From: Podospora bellae-mahoneyi
Lineage: Eukaryota > Ascomycota > Sordariomycetes > Sordariales > Podosporaceae
Reading direction: 5' to 3'
Assembly (NCBI RefSeq): GCF_035222275.1
Contig: NC_085884.1
Coordinates: 3,596,001-3,660,000 of the forward strand
DNA length: 64,000 nt
Position numbers and translations under genes: made by a program. This document shows positions 33,958 through 45,780 of the stretch, piece by piece. The notes under the pieces were generated by a model. It was not told the DNA's origin and made no database searches. It saw only the letters and a list, made by a program, of their open reading frames with translations. Numbering within the stretch: position 1 is the stretch's first letter; the number at the start of each line of letters is the position of its first letter.

Positions 33958-35382
33958 TTTTATTTGATTTTATTTTTGTCAGAAAAGTAGGGAGGGGGGG
34001 TTGTTTGTCGACTTTCTTTCTTTGGTGGTTGGTTCGCAGGGGGAGCCGGGGATCAGATATTATTACTGCTCTAGTTATGCGCTGTTTGCCGGAAAACAAG
34101 AATCTCTTTTTCTCTGTTCCCCTCCCCGGGTATAGCTTCGTCTCTCGTATCGTCGTGGTGTTTCGTGTCGTCGTCGTCGTGCTCAAGTCCTGGATGTTAT
34201 TGTCGTCGTTGTCATGTCAAAACATCCGTCCATCATCCCCCAAATCGCGACGCCAATATATCTTATCGATACTCGGAACGCCCAGTCTGCAATTAAGCAC
34301 CTGGCCCGTGCACACCACCTTCCCCAGACGCTAACCCCGAACTGCGCAAGTCCAATATGCCTGCGAAGAAAGCAGAAATGGGGTTCACCACTTTGGTGGG
34401 GCGGAAGAAGCGGGGGGGGGCTTACAGCTGCTCCCGGTGTTCCGCTACTGAAACCCCATCGTCTCTAGGTTATCAGCTGCAGGTTAAGCTGATCTATCAA
34501 CAGCCCCCCCCCCCGCTTACATCCGGTTCAGGCAGGGCGAGCGAGTGGTTGATATCTCAACTTCTATTGGCAGCAGACAAGACCGGGACCGGAAGTTCAA
34601 ACAGGGACAAATCAACCGGGGACACTCTCGCTGACGCCAGACAGGGCTGCCAGACAGCAAACTGTTTGACAGTAGTAAATAAATAATATGTCTCCGTAAC
34701 GAGAGCCTGGAATTCCAAAAGCAAACTATGTCAAAGGTCTGAACATGAATGATTACCATACACCGCCTACCACCTGTGCCCAAAATCCCAATTACGCCTG
34801 TCAAAGCCACTCCCACGCGTGCGACAAAAGCCAAGAGAGGAGATTCTCCCCTCAAGGCAGGAAAAAAAAAGAAGAAAAAGATAAGAGAATAGTACCACCC
34901 GGTGTCACGCCCATCCCACCGTCTGAAAGGGTGACTGACATATGCCCCGTCCCCGGCCAGCCACACCCACCCCAAGTGTTGTTGTTTCCTTGTAAACAAT
35001 AATGATATTTCCCCGAACCCCCATCTAACGATGAACAAACAAGAACTCCTGGCACCAACCTAGCCGTGGGCCAAAAGAGCTACCCAATGGTAGACCGAAA
35101 GGAAAAGAAAGAAAAGAGCCGGAAAAATCAATGACGACCTCCTGTCCATTTATGTGATGGTTTTCCTCGTCGAGTAGACGGCTGCTGCCGGTTGGACGAG
35201 GTAAGAAGTCGAAGTGAATACTGATGCTGAACAATTGTCGAGAGTTTCTGAAAGGAAAAAGAAAGCTTGTCTAATAGTGCTTGATGAGTTGAGTTGTCGT
35301 GGAATACGGTTCGTGAAAATCGTTGTAGTATAATCATGCTGTTCTTGCCAAACATGGCTGCCTGTGTGTGCGCCTTGGACGT
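33958..35382. other. Intergenic region upstream of MIS14
   Basis: About 1.4 kb. The left end is the MIS14 promoter and the right end the 3' UTR of the small minus-strand gene at 35383. A plus-strand frame at 34214-34468 starts MSKHPSIIPQIATPIYLIDTRN but soon becomes Gly/Pro-rich and resembles no family I know, so it is not called. There are runs of C/G at 34405-34420 and 34503-34516. Confidence 0.4.
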
Positions 35383-35953
35383 TTATTGAGGCAGCATCTT
35401 CTTGATCTCCTCGTCACTGATGTGGATCTCGACGATGGGATCACGGCGCTGGTCGAGCGGGGTGTATTCAAAGTCGCTCATGGATGGCAGGAAGATTTCG
35501 GGATTCCAGACGAAGCCTTGTCCCCTCTCGAGGTAGGTCACCTGGTGGCACCGTGTGAGTGGCGGGGGTCAAGCACAGCATTGTAGCACTTCTGCCACTG
35601 CTGGCAGCCATGACAAGGAAACAACTTACCAGTCTCATGGGTCCTTCGTGATCCTCGCCGCCAATCCGGATGGTCGTGCACTCCTGCTTGGTGAAAGCAG
35701 AGCCTGCGTGTTCATCATTAGCATCCCGTTTGGGATTGGGGGGATGCAAAGAGTAATGAGGTCAGGACTTACTCAAAAGGCTGGGTCGTCTGGCGTGCAC
35801 CTTTTGCTTCTGAGGAGCCCTAGGTGAGGCCTTGGGAGAGTGGCCTGGCGTGCTCGGGGAGCTAGAGTACGACGACGGTGACGAGCCATCCTGGCGGTTC
35901 GCCTGGCGATGGCGCTGGTCGGGAATGGCGATCGAGGTAGGCATGTTGTCCAT
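35383..35953 (-). CDS. Small protein of uncertain function with an FVWNPEIFLPS motif
   Basis: Three exons on the minus strand: 35773-35953, 35630-35703 and 35383-35541, giving 137 residues. Introns have GTAAGT donors and phases agree. The N-terminal 60 residues are disordered (Ser/Pro/Gln/Arg-rich, ending KVHARRPSLLSS). The rest reads as a compact conserved unit: AFTKQECTTIRIGGEDHEGPMRLVTYLERGQGFVWNPEIFLPSMSDFEYTPLDQRRDPIVEIHISDEEIKKMLPQ. Splicing precisely rejoins MRLV-TYLERGQGF, which argues for a real gene. The arrangement (basic short disordered head, GQGFVWNP motif, acidic end) recalls small fungal ribonucleotide-reductase regulators or Mug135-like proteins, but this link is weak and unverified. 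Confidence 0.7.
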
Positions 35954-37218
35954 GGCGGGCTAGGACTAGAAGACTTTAGGCTTTGGTAGGGTAACAGAAC
36001 AAGACCGCCAGGTCGGTCGGGGCGAATTGAAGGTGCGGGGGAGGTAGTGTGGATTATTGGGTTGGGTTACGACTATGCTGCTACTGCCGAAGGAACGCGC
36101 AGAGCTGCAGGGACGGAGATACCATGTATGTATTCGCAGAGTATACTCCGTAAATGTTGGAAGCAGAGGAGCAGAGAAGCAGAGGGAGCAAAGGGAGCAG
36201 AGGAGCAGAGGAGCAGAGAAGCAGAGAAGCACAAGCACGTCAGACGGTGAAAATGGCGGGGCGGGGGTCCGGGAGTGAGGAAGATGTAATGTGAAAGAAA
36301 GGCGAAGAGAAGGGTTTTAGAAGAGGCAGCAGGCGGATAAGACCTGAGGAGGAGTGAGTAACCCCTCAGGGTGTCGGGTCGTCTCCCGAATGGTATGCGT
36401 ACTGTGGACCTGGGATGTGACTAACATGGGAACCTTTGTCTCCAACACAACGAACCCTCCAACCATCCAGGATCCACGCCATCATCTGATTCAGGCCATT
36501 GCAGGGCAAAGGCAAGATAACGGCGACCGGCATCTCTGCCTCCCACCCAATAGCTGGCCGTCCTCAGCGATGAACGCTACGTGGGAGGGCTGGACAGGCC
36601 TTGGCTCGTGAAGTCGGTAGTGAGGTAGCATGCCACTCTTTAGTGTGGGGTAGGATGTAGCCAACGTCCTTCTCCGCACCGCCTGCCTAATGCTGCAAGG
36701 CATCTCATGATTGAGCCCAAGGAGCAACTAGAAATAATTCTCAGTTTTGTGCTACAGAAACTTGCCATGGAAGACAGTTCCCTCAGTGTCATCAGTTCTA
36801 GGTCAAGCGGTGACGAGGAAGCACGGCAGCAGCTCGTTGCAACAAGCAGCACCCTTGAAAGTTGGACCTTGAATTGCAGAAGCACAGGCCACGCCAGTCC
36901 CCACCTTGTCCTCGACCTCTTTCGCCCTAGCCCCCCCGGCTCATCAGACAAGGCTGCCGAACCAATCCCACCGCTCAGAATCCTCAGGCTCCAGGCGGAT
37001 GACGAGCCACTTGGAAGCTAATCGCCAAGATATACCTGACTGCTGCTGCCACGCGCCACGAGGCGAAAGCAACAACGACAGAACACCATCCAAACCACTT
37101 TCCATACGAAAACATTTGCAATTTGTTTGCATTTTGCATTCCGGCATCACCAGAACCTACCGCACTATTCAAATTCATCGCATCAGCCTCGGGAGAGAAA
37201 GGGATATCTAGGGCAAAA
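35954..37218. other. Divergent intergenic region upstream of RPT3
   Basis: About 1.26 kb between divergent genes, so both promoters lie here. It contains a purine-rich tandem array of AGCAGAGGAGCAGAGA-type units at about 36161-36234. No convincing gene; the frames at 36640-37021 on both strands have no family character. Confidence 0.45.
36161..36234. repeat. Imperfect AGCAGAG(G/A) tandem repeat
   Basis: Roughly nine degenerate units of 7-9 bases, purine-rich on the plus strand apart from one C per unit. Confidence 0.75.
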
Positions 37219-38598
37219 ATGGGTGACGTCCTGGTCGAAAGCGCTGCCAACAGCGTCCAGCCTCACAAGAAGAGCATCCCCTCCACCATCCCTAGCATCG
37301 AGAACTTCGAGGGCGTAACGACAGAGGGCAACGATGAGTACGAGAACCTCAAGCGGCTGCAACGGCAGCTGGAGTACATTCAGCTGCAGGAGGAGTACAT
37401 CAAGGACGAGCAAAGGTAGCCGCTCGCACTTTCTGCAGTCGACGTGGGACAGGAGCTAAACCTTTTGGTGTTAGGAGTCTGAAGCGTGAGTTGGTGCGGG
37501 CACAGGAGGAGATCAAGCGCATCCAGAGCGTCCCGCTGGTCATCGGCCAGTTCATGGAGGCCATTGACCAAAAGTAAGCACGCTTCATCCTCGACCCTCG
37601 ACCAACCCAACTAACAAACCATTACCAGCACTGGCATCGTTCAGTCCTCCACCGGCAGCAACTACGTCGTCCGCATCCTGTCCACCCTCGACCGCGAGAA
37701 GCTCAAGCCCTCCTCCTCAGTCGCCCTCCACCGCCACTCCAATGCCCTCGTCGACATCCTCCCCCCCGAAGCCGACTCCTCCATCGCCATGCTCGGCGCC
37801 GACGAAAAGCCCGACGTGACCTACGCCGACGTTGGTGGTCTCGACATGCAAAAGCAGGAAATCCGCGAGGCCGTCGAGCTCCCTCTCACCCATTTCGACC
37901 TCTACAAGCAAATCGGCATCGACCCTCCCCGTGGTGTTCTCCTCTACGGCCCCCCCGGTACCGGCAAGACGATGCTTGTCAAGGCTGTCGCCAACTCGAC
38001 CACAGCCAATTTCATCCGCGTGGTCGGGTCCGAGTTCGTCCAGAAATATCTCGGTGAAGGCCCCCGCATGGTCCGCGACGTCTTCCGCATGGCTCGCGAG
38101 AACGCCCCGGCCATCATCTTCATCGACGAAATCGACGCCATCGCCACGAAGCGTTTCGATGCTCAGACCGGTGCCGATCGAGAAGTCCAGCGTATCCTGC
38201 TCGAACTCCTCAACCAAATGGATGGTTTCGACCAGACGGCCAACGTCAAGGTCATCATGGCCACCAACCGAGCCGACACGCTTGATCCTGCCCTTCTCCG
38301 TCCCGGCCGGCTTGATCGCAAGATTGAGTTCCCCAACCTTCGTGATCGCCGTGAGAGGAGACTGATCTTTACGACGATTGCGGGCAAGATGAGCTTGGCG
38401 CCAGAGGTTGACTTGGATAGTTTGATCACGAGGAACGATCCGCTGAGCGGCGCCGTGATTGCGGCGATTATGCAGGAGGCGGGGCTGAGGGCGGTGAGAA
38501 AGAATAGGTACAACATTATTCAGAGCGATTTGGAGGATGCGTATAGCAGCCAGGTGAAGGGGACGACAGATGAGAACAAATTTGATTTTTACAAATAA
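37219..38598 (+). CDS. RPT3: 26S proteasome regulatory ATPase subunit Rpt3 (6B)
   Basis: Three exons: 37219-37415, 37475-37573 and 37629-38598, giving 421 residues, the normal size. Rpt3 is one of six AAA ATPases of the 19S base that unfold substrates and open the 20S gate. An N-terminal coiled coil ([45 protein letters not shown]) is followed by the OB-domain strand [38 protein letters not shown]. The AAA core has Walker A GPPGTGKT, pore loop [12 protein letters not shown], Walker [10 protein letters not shown], sensor region [23 protein letters not shown] and LLNQMDGF. The protein ends FDFYK, a HbYX-type tail used for gate opening. From about 38350 the codon third positions change abruptly from C to G/T. 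Confidence 0.97.
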
Positions 38599-39897
38599 GC
38601 ATGGACATGATGGGGGGGTGGGGGGCGGAAACAAAAGGCTCAGGCTTACAACAGCGAAGATTGATGGCCAGGTGTGTTTTGGGGTGAGGGGGGGTTGGGT
38701 GGCTGCTTTGCTAGAGGAGTCGAGATGCGTAATGTACAATATAAGTATGACATGGAATAGATGGCGTGTCTTGTCTTTTGCTGAGTTTTGGGTTGGTGAT
38801 GGTGTGAAATGGTGCAGTCTCCTTTAGGCTTCGGTGTCAGAGCCTGCTGATATTCTCCTCGTTATAACATTCCACAATACCAAGGTCCGAACGTATGTCT
38901 GTCAGGGACAGGTGTCTACATTCATATCACTTTCAGGGGGGCTGGCAGAGTGTGACAAAAGTTTCTCAGATATCGTTGAATACCAACAACCCATTAATAC
39001 TAGTAATACACACTAACCTCGCTCTTCTCTCTCGATGAAAACAACTTGCACTTTCTCAACCAACGCTCGAGAAAGCTAGGAGGAAAATCATGTAAACGCT
39101 TCTTGCACCCACAGAAGATGCCAACAGCAGCAGCAGTAGTAACTCACACACACAGAAACACAGCAAAAAAAAAAACAACCCAAAAAAACCGGGTATATCC
39201 TCCGACAATCCACCAACCAACCAACCAACCAACCAACCAATCAATCAATCAATCCGTCAGTACTCCCTCATCCTTCATCCCCGTGTGTCAGTAGTTAGTA
39301 GAAGAACCATCTTCTCTTTCCGCCCCTTTCATGGGCAGAGCAGCGAACAAGGCGCGAGAAGAAAAAAAGCCGTCTCTCCTGCTCCCCACCGCTTAGACTT
39401 TGAGAAAAAAGAAAAAAGAAAAAAAAGCCCGTCTAATGTATATCCGCCCCCAGTTCCCTCAGTTTGTTCCCCCAGAATTCTATTTGCAGCAAGCAAGCAG
39501 GCAAGTTCCTGCGCTTTTTATGTATCCCTTTCCGTCCCTCCCCTTCCACCCTCTTTTCTTCTATAAGACACAAAAAAAGAAAAAGAAAAAGTGTATCACC
39601 CTTTCCTCATTACTTCATTACCCATTACCCTCCACCCTCTTTTTCTTTCTCTTGCTCCCGAAAATCCACATCTGGCTTTTCGTATAATCGCCAAAATAGT
39701 CGGAGAACCCCCAATGAATGGTGTGATGGTACAAATATCCGCCCCCCCCTGTCTCATATCCTACAACCCCCTACCCCCTCCCCCCCAACAACAACCGCCC
39801 TAAACATCCCCTTCACCCTCTCCATCCTCTCCCTCTGCCTAACCTTCAACCACCCCTCCACCGTGACCAACTTCTCCTCAACAACAACAGGAACCTC
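38599..39897. other. Convergent intergenic region between RPT3 and LST7
   Basis: About 1.3 kb with both 3' UTRs. It includes a tetranucleotide microsatellite at 39212-39255, and A-rich and pyrimidine-rich runs between 39160 and 39660. No gene is seen. Confidence 0.5.
39212..39255. repeat. (CCAA)n(TCAA)n tetranucleotide microsatellite
   Basis: About seven CCAA units merge into four TCAA units, a compound repeat. Confidence 0.9.
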
Positions 39898-41978
39898 CTA
39901 AGTTCCCATCGCAACCCCCAGTTCCAACAGCAGCTTCACAAACTTAGTATGTAGCTCCAGAAAAAAGTCCGGCATCCCCACCAGCTCCGCCAACCCCCTC
40001 TGCTTCAACGCCACCCCTCCCCCCGCCCCCGCAAACCCACTGCCCATACGTCTGGACAAACCCCCCATGCCCCCCGTTAGAAAACTACTCCTCTCATTAT
40101 TATTACCCTGTTGCTGCTGCTGCTGCTGCTGTGGTGGTGGTTCGCCCATGGCAAAACTCCCATACCCCGGGCCAGGCATTATCGGACTCGAGGCGTTGCT
40201 ACCGCCCGTCGATTCGGCAAGGGCGCGCTCGGCTTCCGCTTCGGCGAGAGCTTGGATCCAGGTTGCCATGTCCCTAAAGGCTGAGGCGACATACCCAAAA
40301 GTTTTCATGGCGAGGCGTTCGCGGTGGGTCGACAAGGCTAAAAAGGCGTACACCCGCTTATGGCCGCGGGCGTGCACATCTGGGATGCGGAAAATGTAGG
40401 CCGTGGTGTAACCCGCTGCCGGGTCGCCAAAGAAGATGGGGCCGCCTGATACGGCGTTGCCTACGCTGTGGGTGGTCACAAAGGCGGGTGTGATGGGTGA
40501 GGCGCAAGGGGTGGACATAGCTGATGGGTTGGTAGGTGAGGTTTGTGGCGCTCTAGGTAGAGTTTCTAGCGACAATGTCCGCAGACAAGAAGCCCGGACG
40601 ATGGAAAAGGAAGAGGGGGCCAGGGGTTCGTGGGTGGAGATGTACTCTAGGTAGTGAGTGTGTGAGTTCATGTTAGCCACCGAGCTGCTTTCGCTCGAGC
40701 GGGAGGCGACCGACGCTGCGGTGGGCGTGCGGCGGTGGGTTGGTCGGAGTGTTGGGTTGGAGGACTCATCCTCTGATGCGGTAGAAGAAGAAGACTGTGA
40801 AGTTGGTGGTGAGGTGGTGTTGTACACTCTTGCGCAAGGCGCCTTGGAGCGCAAAGTAGGACCGCGTTCGGGTCGGGAGTCCGCCCCGACGCCGCCGCTT
40901 CCGGGTTGCAGTTTTGGTAGAGTCAAGGCGCAGTTGTCACACGGCCCGGCTCGGCAGGTCACATAATCATCATATGTCTTGCGGAAGGACGAGTCTTGCC
41001 GTGGTTTAGACTGCTGCTGCTGCTGCTGTTGCAGTTGCTGTTTTGAGTTGGGTGGTGCTCCTTCTGGTGGTAGCTGTGGGCTCTGTGGTGGTGTTTCCAC
41101 CGCCGAACCGCCGAGACCGCCAGATGAAGATGATGCTGCTACCTGCGCGGCACGTCGTAGGGCGGCCCTGTGGGTTTGAGCCTCTTGTTCGGTTGCTGGA
41201 AGTGACGAGCTCCGCCGGGCGTCTGCAAGATTCATTCGTCGAAGCGCCTCCGTGACAGCGGTGGTGGCTTGCGTTGACTCTCCTCCCGGCTTCGGAACGC
41301 TGGAGCGCGGCCGGTCGGGGCCTGACCCGGGACGGTCATGCAGCTCATCGTCATAGCATACGTTGCAGGGGACTGGCAGCCCCTCGGTGACCATCAGGGG
41401 CGTGGGCCCGTGAAGATCACAGTAGTGGGCCAGACACAGCTGTAGGTGAGGAATTAGCATCGTGTCGTGATGAGGGCAGGCATGGCATGTGAAAAGGGCA
41501 GAAATGGAGGAGAAAGAAGGAAGAGCATGGTGGCATCGGGGGAGAAAGAAAGGGAGGCGCATTTGTCAGAGACTCGGTTTCGCTGCTGATTGAGCCGAAC
41601 GCGTTGGGATGGGACGCTTATGGGCTCGGTCTAATTCCTTTGAAATGAAACACCAGCACGTGGAGGAGTGGCCCCATGCCGATATTTGCTGCGCGGTGGC
41701 TCCAAAGCTGCCGGACTGCTGGGACTCTGGTCATCAAGGCTGAGAGGCGTGGGCGTGCACAGCAGGAGACAGTCGAGAGAAGTCGTCCAAAGTGAGGCGG
41801 TGAACAGTTGTTGGGTTGTATTTGGAAGATGCGACAAGGGCAAACGGCAAGCACAGCATCAGGCATCGAATGACCATGCAGCCAGCCATGCATAAGGGTA
41901 TTGGGGGGGTGGGGGGGAAGGAAGATTATGATTATGGGTGATTCTTGCGAACGACGAGCAACTTACTATCGACGTCAT
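39898..41978 (-). CDS. LST7: Folliculin/Lst7 family protein
   Basis: Two proposed exons on the minus strand, 41967-41978 (four codons, MTSI) and 39898-41439, giving 517 residues. The junction MTSI-LCLAHYCDLHGPTPLMVTEGLPVPC restores the hallmark N-terminus of folliculin/Lst7, the Rag GTPase activator acting with Lst4/FNIP in TORC1 amino-acid signalling at the vacuole. A Cys pair (CRAGPCDNCALTLP) lies near residue 190. The Lst7 DENN-type core follows, with THYLEYISTHEPLAPSSFSIVRASCLRTLSLETLP, GGPIFFGDPAAGYTTAYIFRIPDVHARGHKRVYAFLALS, and AFRDMATWIQALAEAEAERAL. Disordered Gln- and Ser-rich inserts (poly-Q runs encoded by CAG) interrupt it. The C-terminal domain of animal folliculin is missing or cut short, as in yeast Lst7. 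The first intron (527 nt) is long, and the 12-nt first exon is inferred from homology. Confidence 0.88.
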
Positions 41979-42871
41979 GACTGGGTGCTGAGAGTGGTAG
42001 GTAGCTTATCGCAAAAATCTCGAAAATATCATGCTGCTGCTGTTTGTCGCCAACGAGATAGATGAAGGTGGTTTGCGACGCGGGGCGCGCGGGTGGGAGG
42101 TGGGTTGCAGCGACAAGGCTGGCAGGTGGTTCGACTGAAGAAGTGTATGTTGTTGTTTTCGTTTTCTGTTCGCTGTTCGTCGCGGGGGTGCTGGATCCTG
42201 TAATGATCGTCTTTCTCTCCGAATCAGAGGCCGGTTGGTTGAGATGGTGAAATGATTGAATATCTCGGGGGATCGGGGCAAGAGGTGATCAACCTCGGAG
42301 TGAAATATCGCGAGCCATGGCAGCTGTGGGATTTGCGGGGGAGGGGGAGGGGGAGGGGGGGAGTGCGGCGCCAACGATTCGTGATGATGATGATGATGAT
42401 GATGCTGATCAAGACCCCTGTAAGGTACTTTGGGAGGGTTGAGGTACTTGGGGGAAAGCGACCTAGCGTATTGATAAGGTAAGGTAAGGTAAGGTGGTAA
42501 GGCAGCGATAAGAAAAGCGTTGGCTAGGTGGCAGCAACAGCGCCGGTGGTTTTCTGCGAGTAGTAGAGCCGATTGATCGCCAGTGGTCGAGATCTTGGGG
42601 AAAAAAGAACAAAAATGAGGTGATGCAGGGCTGATGGATCCCTCTTATTCAATCCTTCTGGAAGCGCGGCGGTTGTGCCATAGTGGAGTTGCTCTCAAAT
42701 GCTACGCCGAATTGGGGGGGACCCCCCGGTTCTTCCGACCGGCACCAGGAACCGTGGTCCTTGGAAATTTCACAGCCGGGAGATGTTCGAGGCCTTGTCC
42801 ACCATCTTGGCAGGTCCTTCCTACAAGAACAACACGAGAATGAAATTATATGTGATACCTACCACGTCTTG

Positions 42872-42976
42872 TCTCTCTCTCTCTCTCCATCTCTCTCCAT
42901 CTCTCTCCATCTCTCTCCATCTCTCTCTATCTCTCTCTAGCTCTCTCTAGCTCTCTCTAGCTCTTCTCCTCTCCTC
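42872..42976. repeat. CT-rich decamer array
   Basis: Consecutive 10-bp units: CTCTCTCCAT four times, CTCTCTCTAT once, then CTCTCTCTAG three times, flanked by plain CT repeat. The last two bases of the unit change in order (CCAT to CTAT to CTAG), which looks like stepwise tandem duplication. Confidence 0.9.
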
Positions 42977-44412
42977 TAAGAAAAACAAAATGTCACCATC
43001 GGCCAATTGACCGGCCGCATTAGCTTGGTGTCGACAGTGACAGTGACAGAACGATCCTGCCCGCACCCCGCTCTCTTCAAACTTGTCACTCACTCATCCA
43101 GTGCATATGCAACTGCTTCCCAAAATATCCTCCCCTCTCACAAAACCATCGGATGTCTTTTCTGTCTCTCCAGGCGAGAGCCCCAGCTAGGCTAGTGAGA
43201 CGTTCATCTCCGTGTCTTAGTCACTAATACACCGGTCTGTGACCTGATTGCCGGGTTTCCACGTGGGAGAAATCCATCTGGACCGCTGCCCACCCCCCTC
43301 CCCGGCTCCACGGGTTGATCAGGCTGATCTTGGTCTGCAAACCGGCAGCGTCTTATTTGTAACCTCTACGGGACACCATTCATCCGGGCCTCTGTTTTGG
43401 GTTGAACAGCATCGACAAAGTCCCTCGTGATTTTTGTCACCAGGTTAGTTCTCTGCCGGTTGAATTGCATCTCTCACCTACATATGTCGCACAGTGGCAC
43501 CGTTACAAGCGACCGTTGACACTTGCACTCTTGCCGCCGTCGCCGCCTCTTGGCCCTGAGAAAATCCCTACACTCACACCTCCCTCTTTAAGAACAAGTT
43601 TCCAGTCTAGCACGCGGCTCTCCTTTTCTTTCGTTTCTAATTCGGACATTCCGAATTGATGCCCAAGAAGTATTCCGCCCGAAACAACGGGAAACAGTTC
43701 TTAACACGAACCAAAGGGGGGGGGAAGAGTCCACGAAACAGTCGAAACAATTTCAACCCTCGCCAAACATCCTGCTCATGCAGATGAGAACATGGGGGGG
43801 AGAGGGGCAGGGAAACGATTTCATCACCTCGATTTCATCATCCCGCTCACACAACGCGGCTCGCTCGCACTCGCTTAGTTGTCTACTTCAGAACATACCT
43901 CTTCTCTCTCTTGCGGTTACCATTTTTGATCTCTCTCAATCCCGTTTAGGACACACACACAAACCATGCTTAGGAAAATCTTGGTGGTGTGTGTGGGAGG
44001 AGGACACGGCCACCACCACCACCAAAACACCCAACGTATCAAGAACAAAAAAAAAAAAAAAACAGGAGAGATATTTAAGCATCTTTTTAGCCTCTGCGCT
44101 TCTCCGGTCCGAAACCCACTTCTTCCCGTTGTCTGGGAATTGACCTACCTTCCTTCCATCACACCGTAGTAAAAAAGCAACCTACCACCTGCGACGCTCT
44201 AACGACGTCAACAAGGGTGAGTTATAGGTATCAGGTGCCGGAGCTAAAAAGGGGGGGGGGAAGGGTGGTAATGCTAAGGTACAAAAAAACGTTGGATTAT
44301 GATGCCGGGTGTTACTCTACTTTTTTGCTTGGTAGTTATATCCCGTCGTCGTCAACAGCACTCTGTCAACCAATGTCGTTGAAGCCTCGCCTCAAAAGAA
44401 AAAGACTACAAA

Positions 44413-44505
44413 CTCCTCCACCATCACCACCACCACCACCACCTCCTCCTCCTCCTCCTTCTCCTCCTCCTCCTCCTCCTCCTCCTCCTCCTCCTCCTCC
44501 TCCTC
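44413..44505. repeat. (CAC)n(CTC)n triplet tract
   Basis: About 30 triplets, CAC/ACC followed by CTC/TCC, pyrimidine-rich on the plus strand. Confidence 0.9.
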
Positions 44506-45352
44506 GTGTTACTGAGAAGTCTTGCAAGCATCCCCAGAATCAACTCTAGCAGCCCCTCCCAAATTCTACCGAGGGTGAACCTCCCCGAGGTTCTCGGGAT
44601 ATCTAACCTCGGGGGCGACATCCGTTTGTTTTTGTTCCCGCCGCGCCCCCCCCACCGGCAAAGTTTTCTTTCTTGTCGGGATTCAACGTCGGTTTTTTAC
44701 CCCGGATTATACAAAAATTCCTGAGAAGGACCCAAAACCCGGATATTCTGGCATTTTTTTCCCCCCAATCTGCAACAGTGTGATGACAACAGGTATGGAG
44801 CCCAACCATGGATCCAGTCAATGCCAGTTTTATCCGGCCGACACCTTGGATTGATGGTACCCGGCTGGGCAAACTTGACGGCTGTAATCTGTTATCTTGC
44901 CTTTCCAAAAAAACAAAAGAAAAAAGAAATAGTGCTTTACTGGAGCGGTGGCTGTTGCGTGTTTTTCTCATCGTCATCAGCTCGTCATGACCATGTGAGC
45001 TGAAGTGAAATCAGTTCGCGATCTTTTATGTGCAATAGCGGCTACAAGACATCTTTTACTCCCCTGATGAGGTAGCTTAGACTTGAATGATATACCCAAA
45101 CCAGGGCTATACGTAGTGTGCGTGGAAAAACTCATGGAGAATTCTGAATTATTCGCCAGAATGTAGGATGGTAAAATACAAAAACAACCCGGCCCTTTTC
45201 GAGGGCCAGGATTTGATCGTAGTTATCAAGGAGACATCTCTACGCTGAAGGGGACATCTCTCGTCGTTTCACTCTACTTCCACACCTTAGGGCACACATT
45301 GATGTCAAACTGTGAATCGTACAAAAATGTCAATGTAATAGCACCTCTCTCC

Positions 45353-45385
45353 TTTCCTTTCCTTTCCTTTCCTTTCCTATCCTAT
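45353..45385. repeat. (CCTTT)n pentanucleotide repeat
   Basis: Five to six CCTTT units followed by CCTAT variants. Confidence 0.85.
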
Positions 45386-45780
45386 CCCCCATTTCTTCAT
45401 CCTATGCAACTACATCCCCCAATTCCTCATTCTATGCAACCACATCCCCCAAAACCATGCCAAAATACCTGGGTATCTAAAAGGAAACAAAAACAAGAGA
45501 AAAAAAAAGAGAAAACCCGCCCCCATGTTGAATCATACAAAACTCGTCAATCCCATCCTACCCCCTCCAATAATTATAATAAAAACTCAAAACAAAAAGA
45601 AAAAAATTCCATCTAACATGTATGCCTCCCCAAAGATATATATGCCCACCCATGCGATGAAAGAAAACAGAAGAAAACACGCTCAGACAAAGAAACAACA
45701 AAAAAAAAAAAACACCGCCCCTATTATGCCCCCCTTAAAATGCAATTGCTCCTCCTTTCACACACATCTACTGGAAAGTC

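Larger units (their letters stand above)
41979..45780. other. Long intergenic region between LST7 and the tyrosine phosphatase gene, microsatellite-rich
   Basis: About 3.8 kb. The left end is the LST7 promoter, the right end the 3' UTR of the phosphatase gene. It holds (GAT)n near 42380-42404, (GGTAA)n near 42477-42497, a CT-rich decamer array (42872-42976), a triplet tract (44413-44505) and a CCTTT repeat (45353-45380). No frame resembles a protein. Confidence 0.45.

Noticed and set aside
34214-34468. Possible small gene MSKHPSIIPQIATPIYLIDTRN...
   Set aside because: Only the first 45 residues look protein-like; no splice model or family supports it.
37717-38739. A 340-residue frame antisense to RPT3
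   Set aside because: Mirror of a conserved AAA ATPase gene; no independent features.
42872-42976. CRISPR-like array
   Set aside because: Units are contiguous 10-mers without spacers, in a eukaryotic genome.
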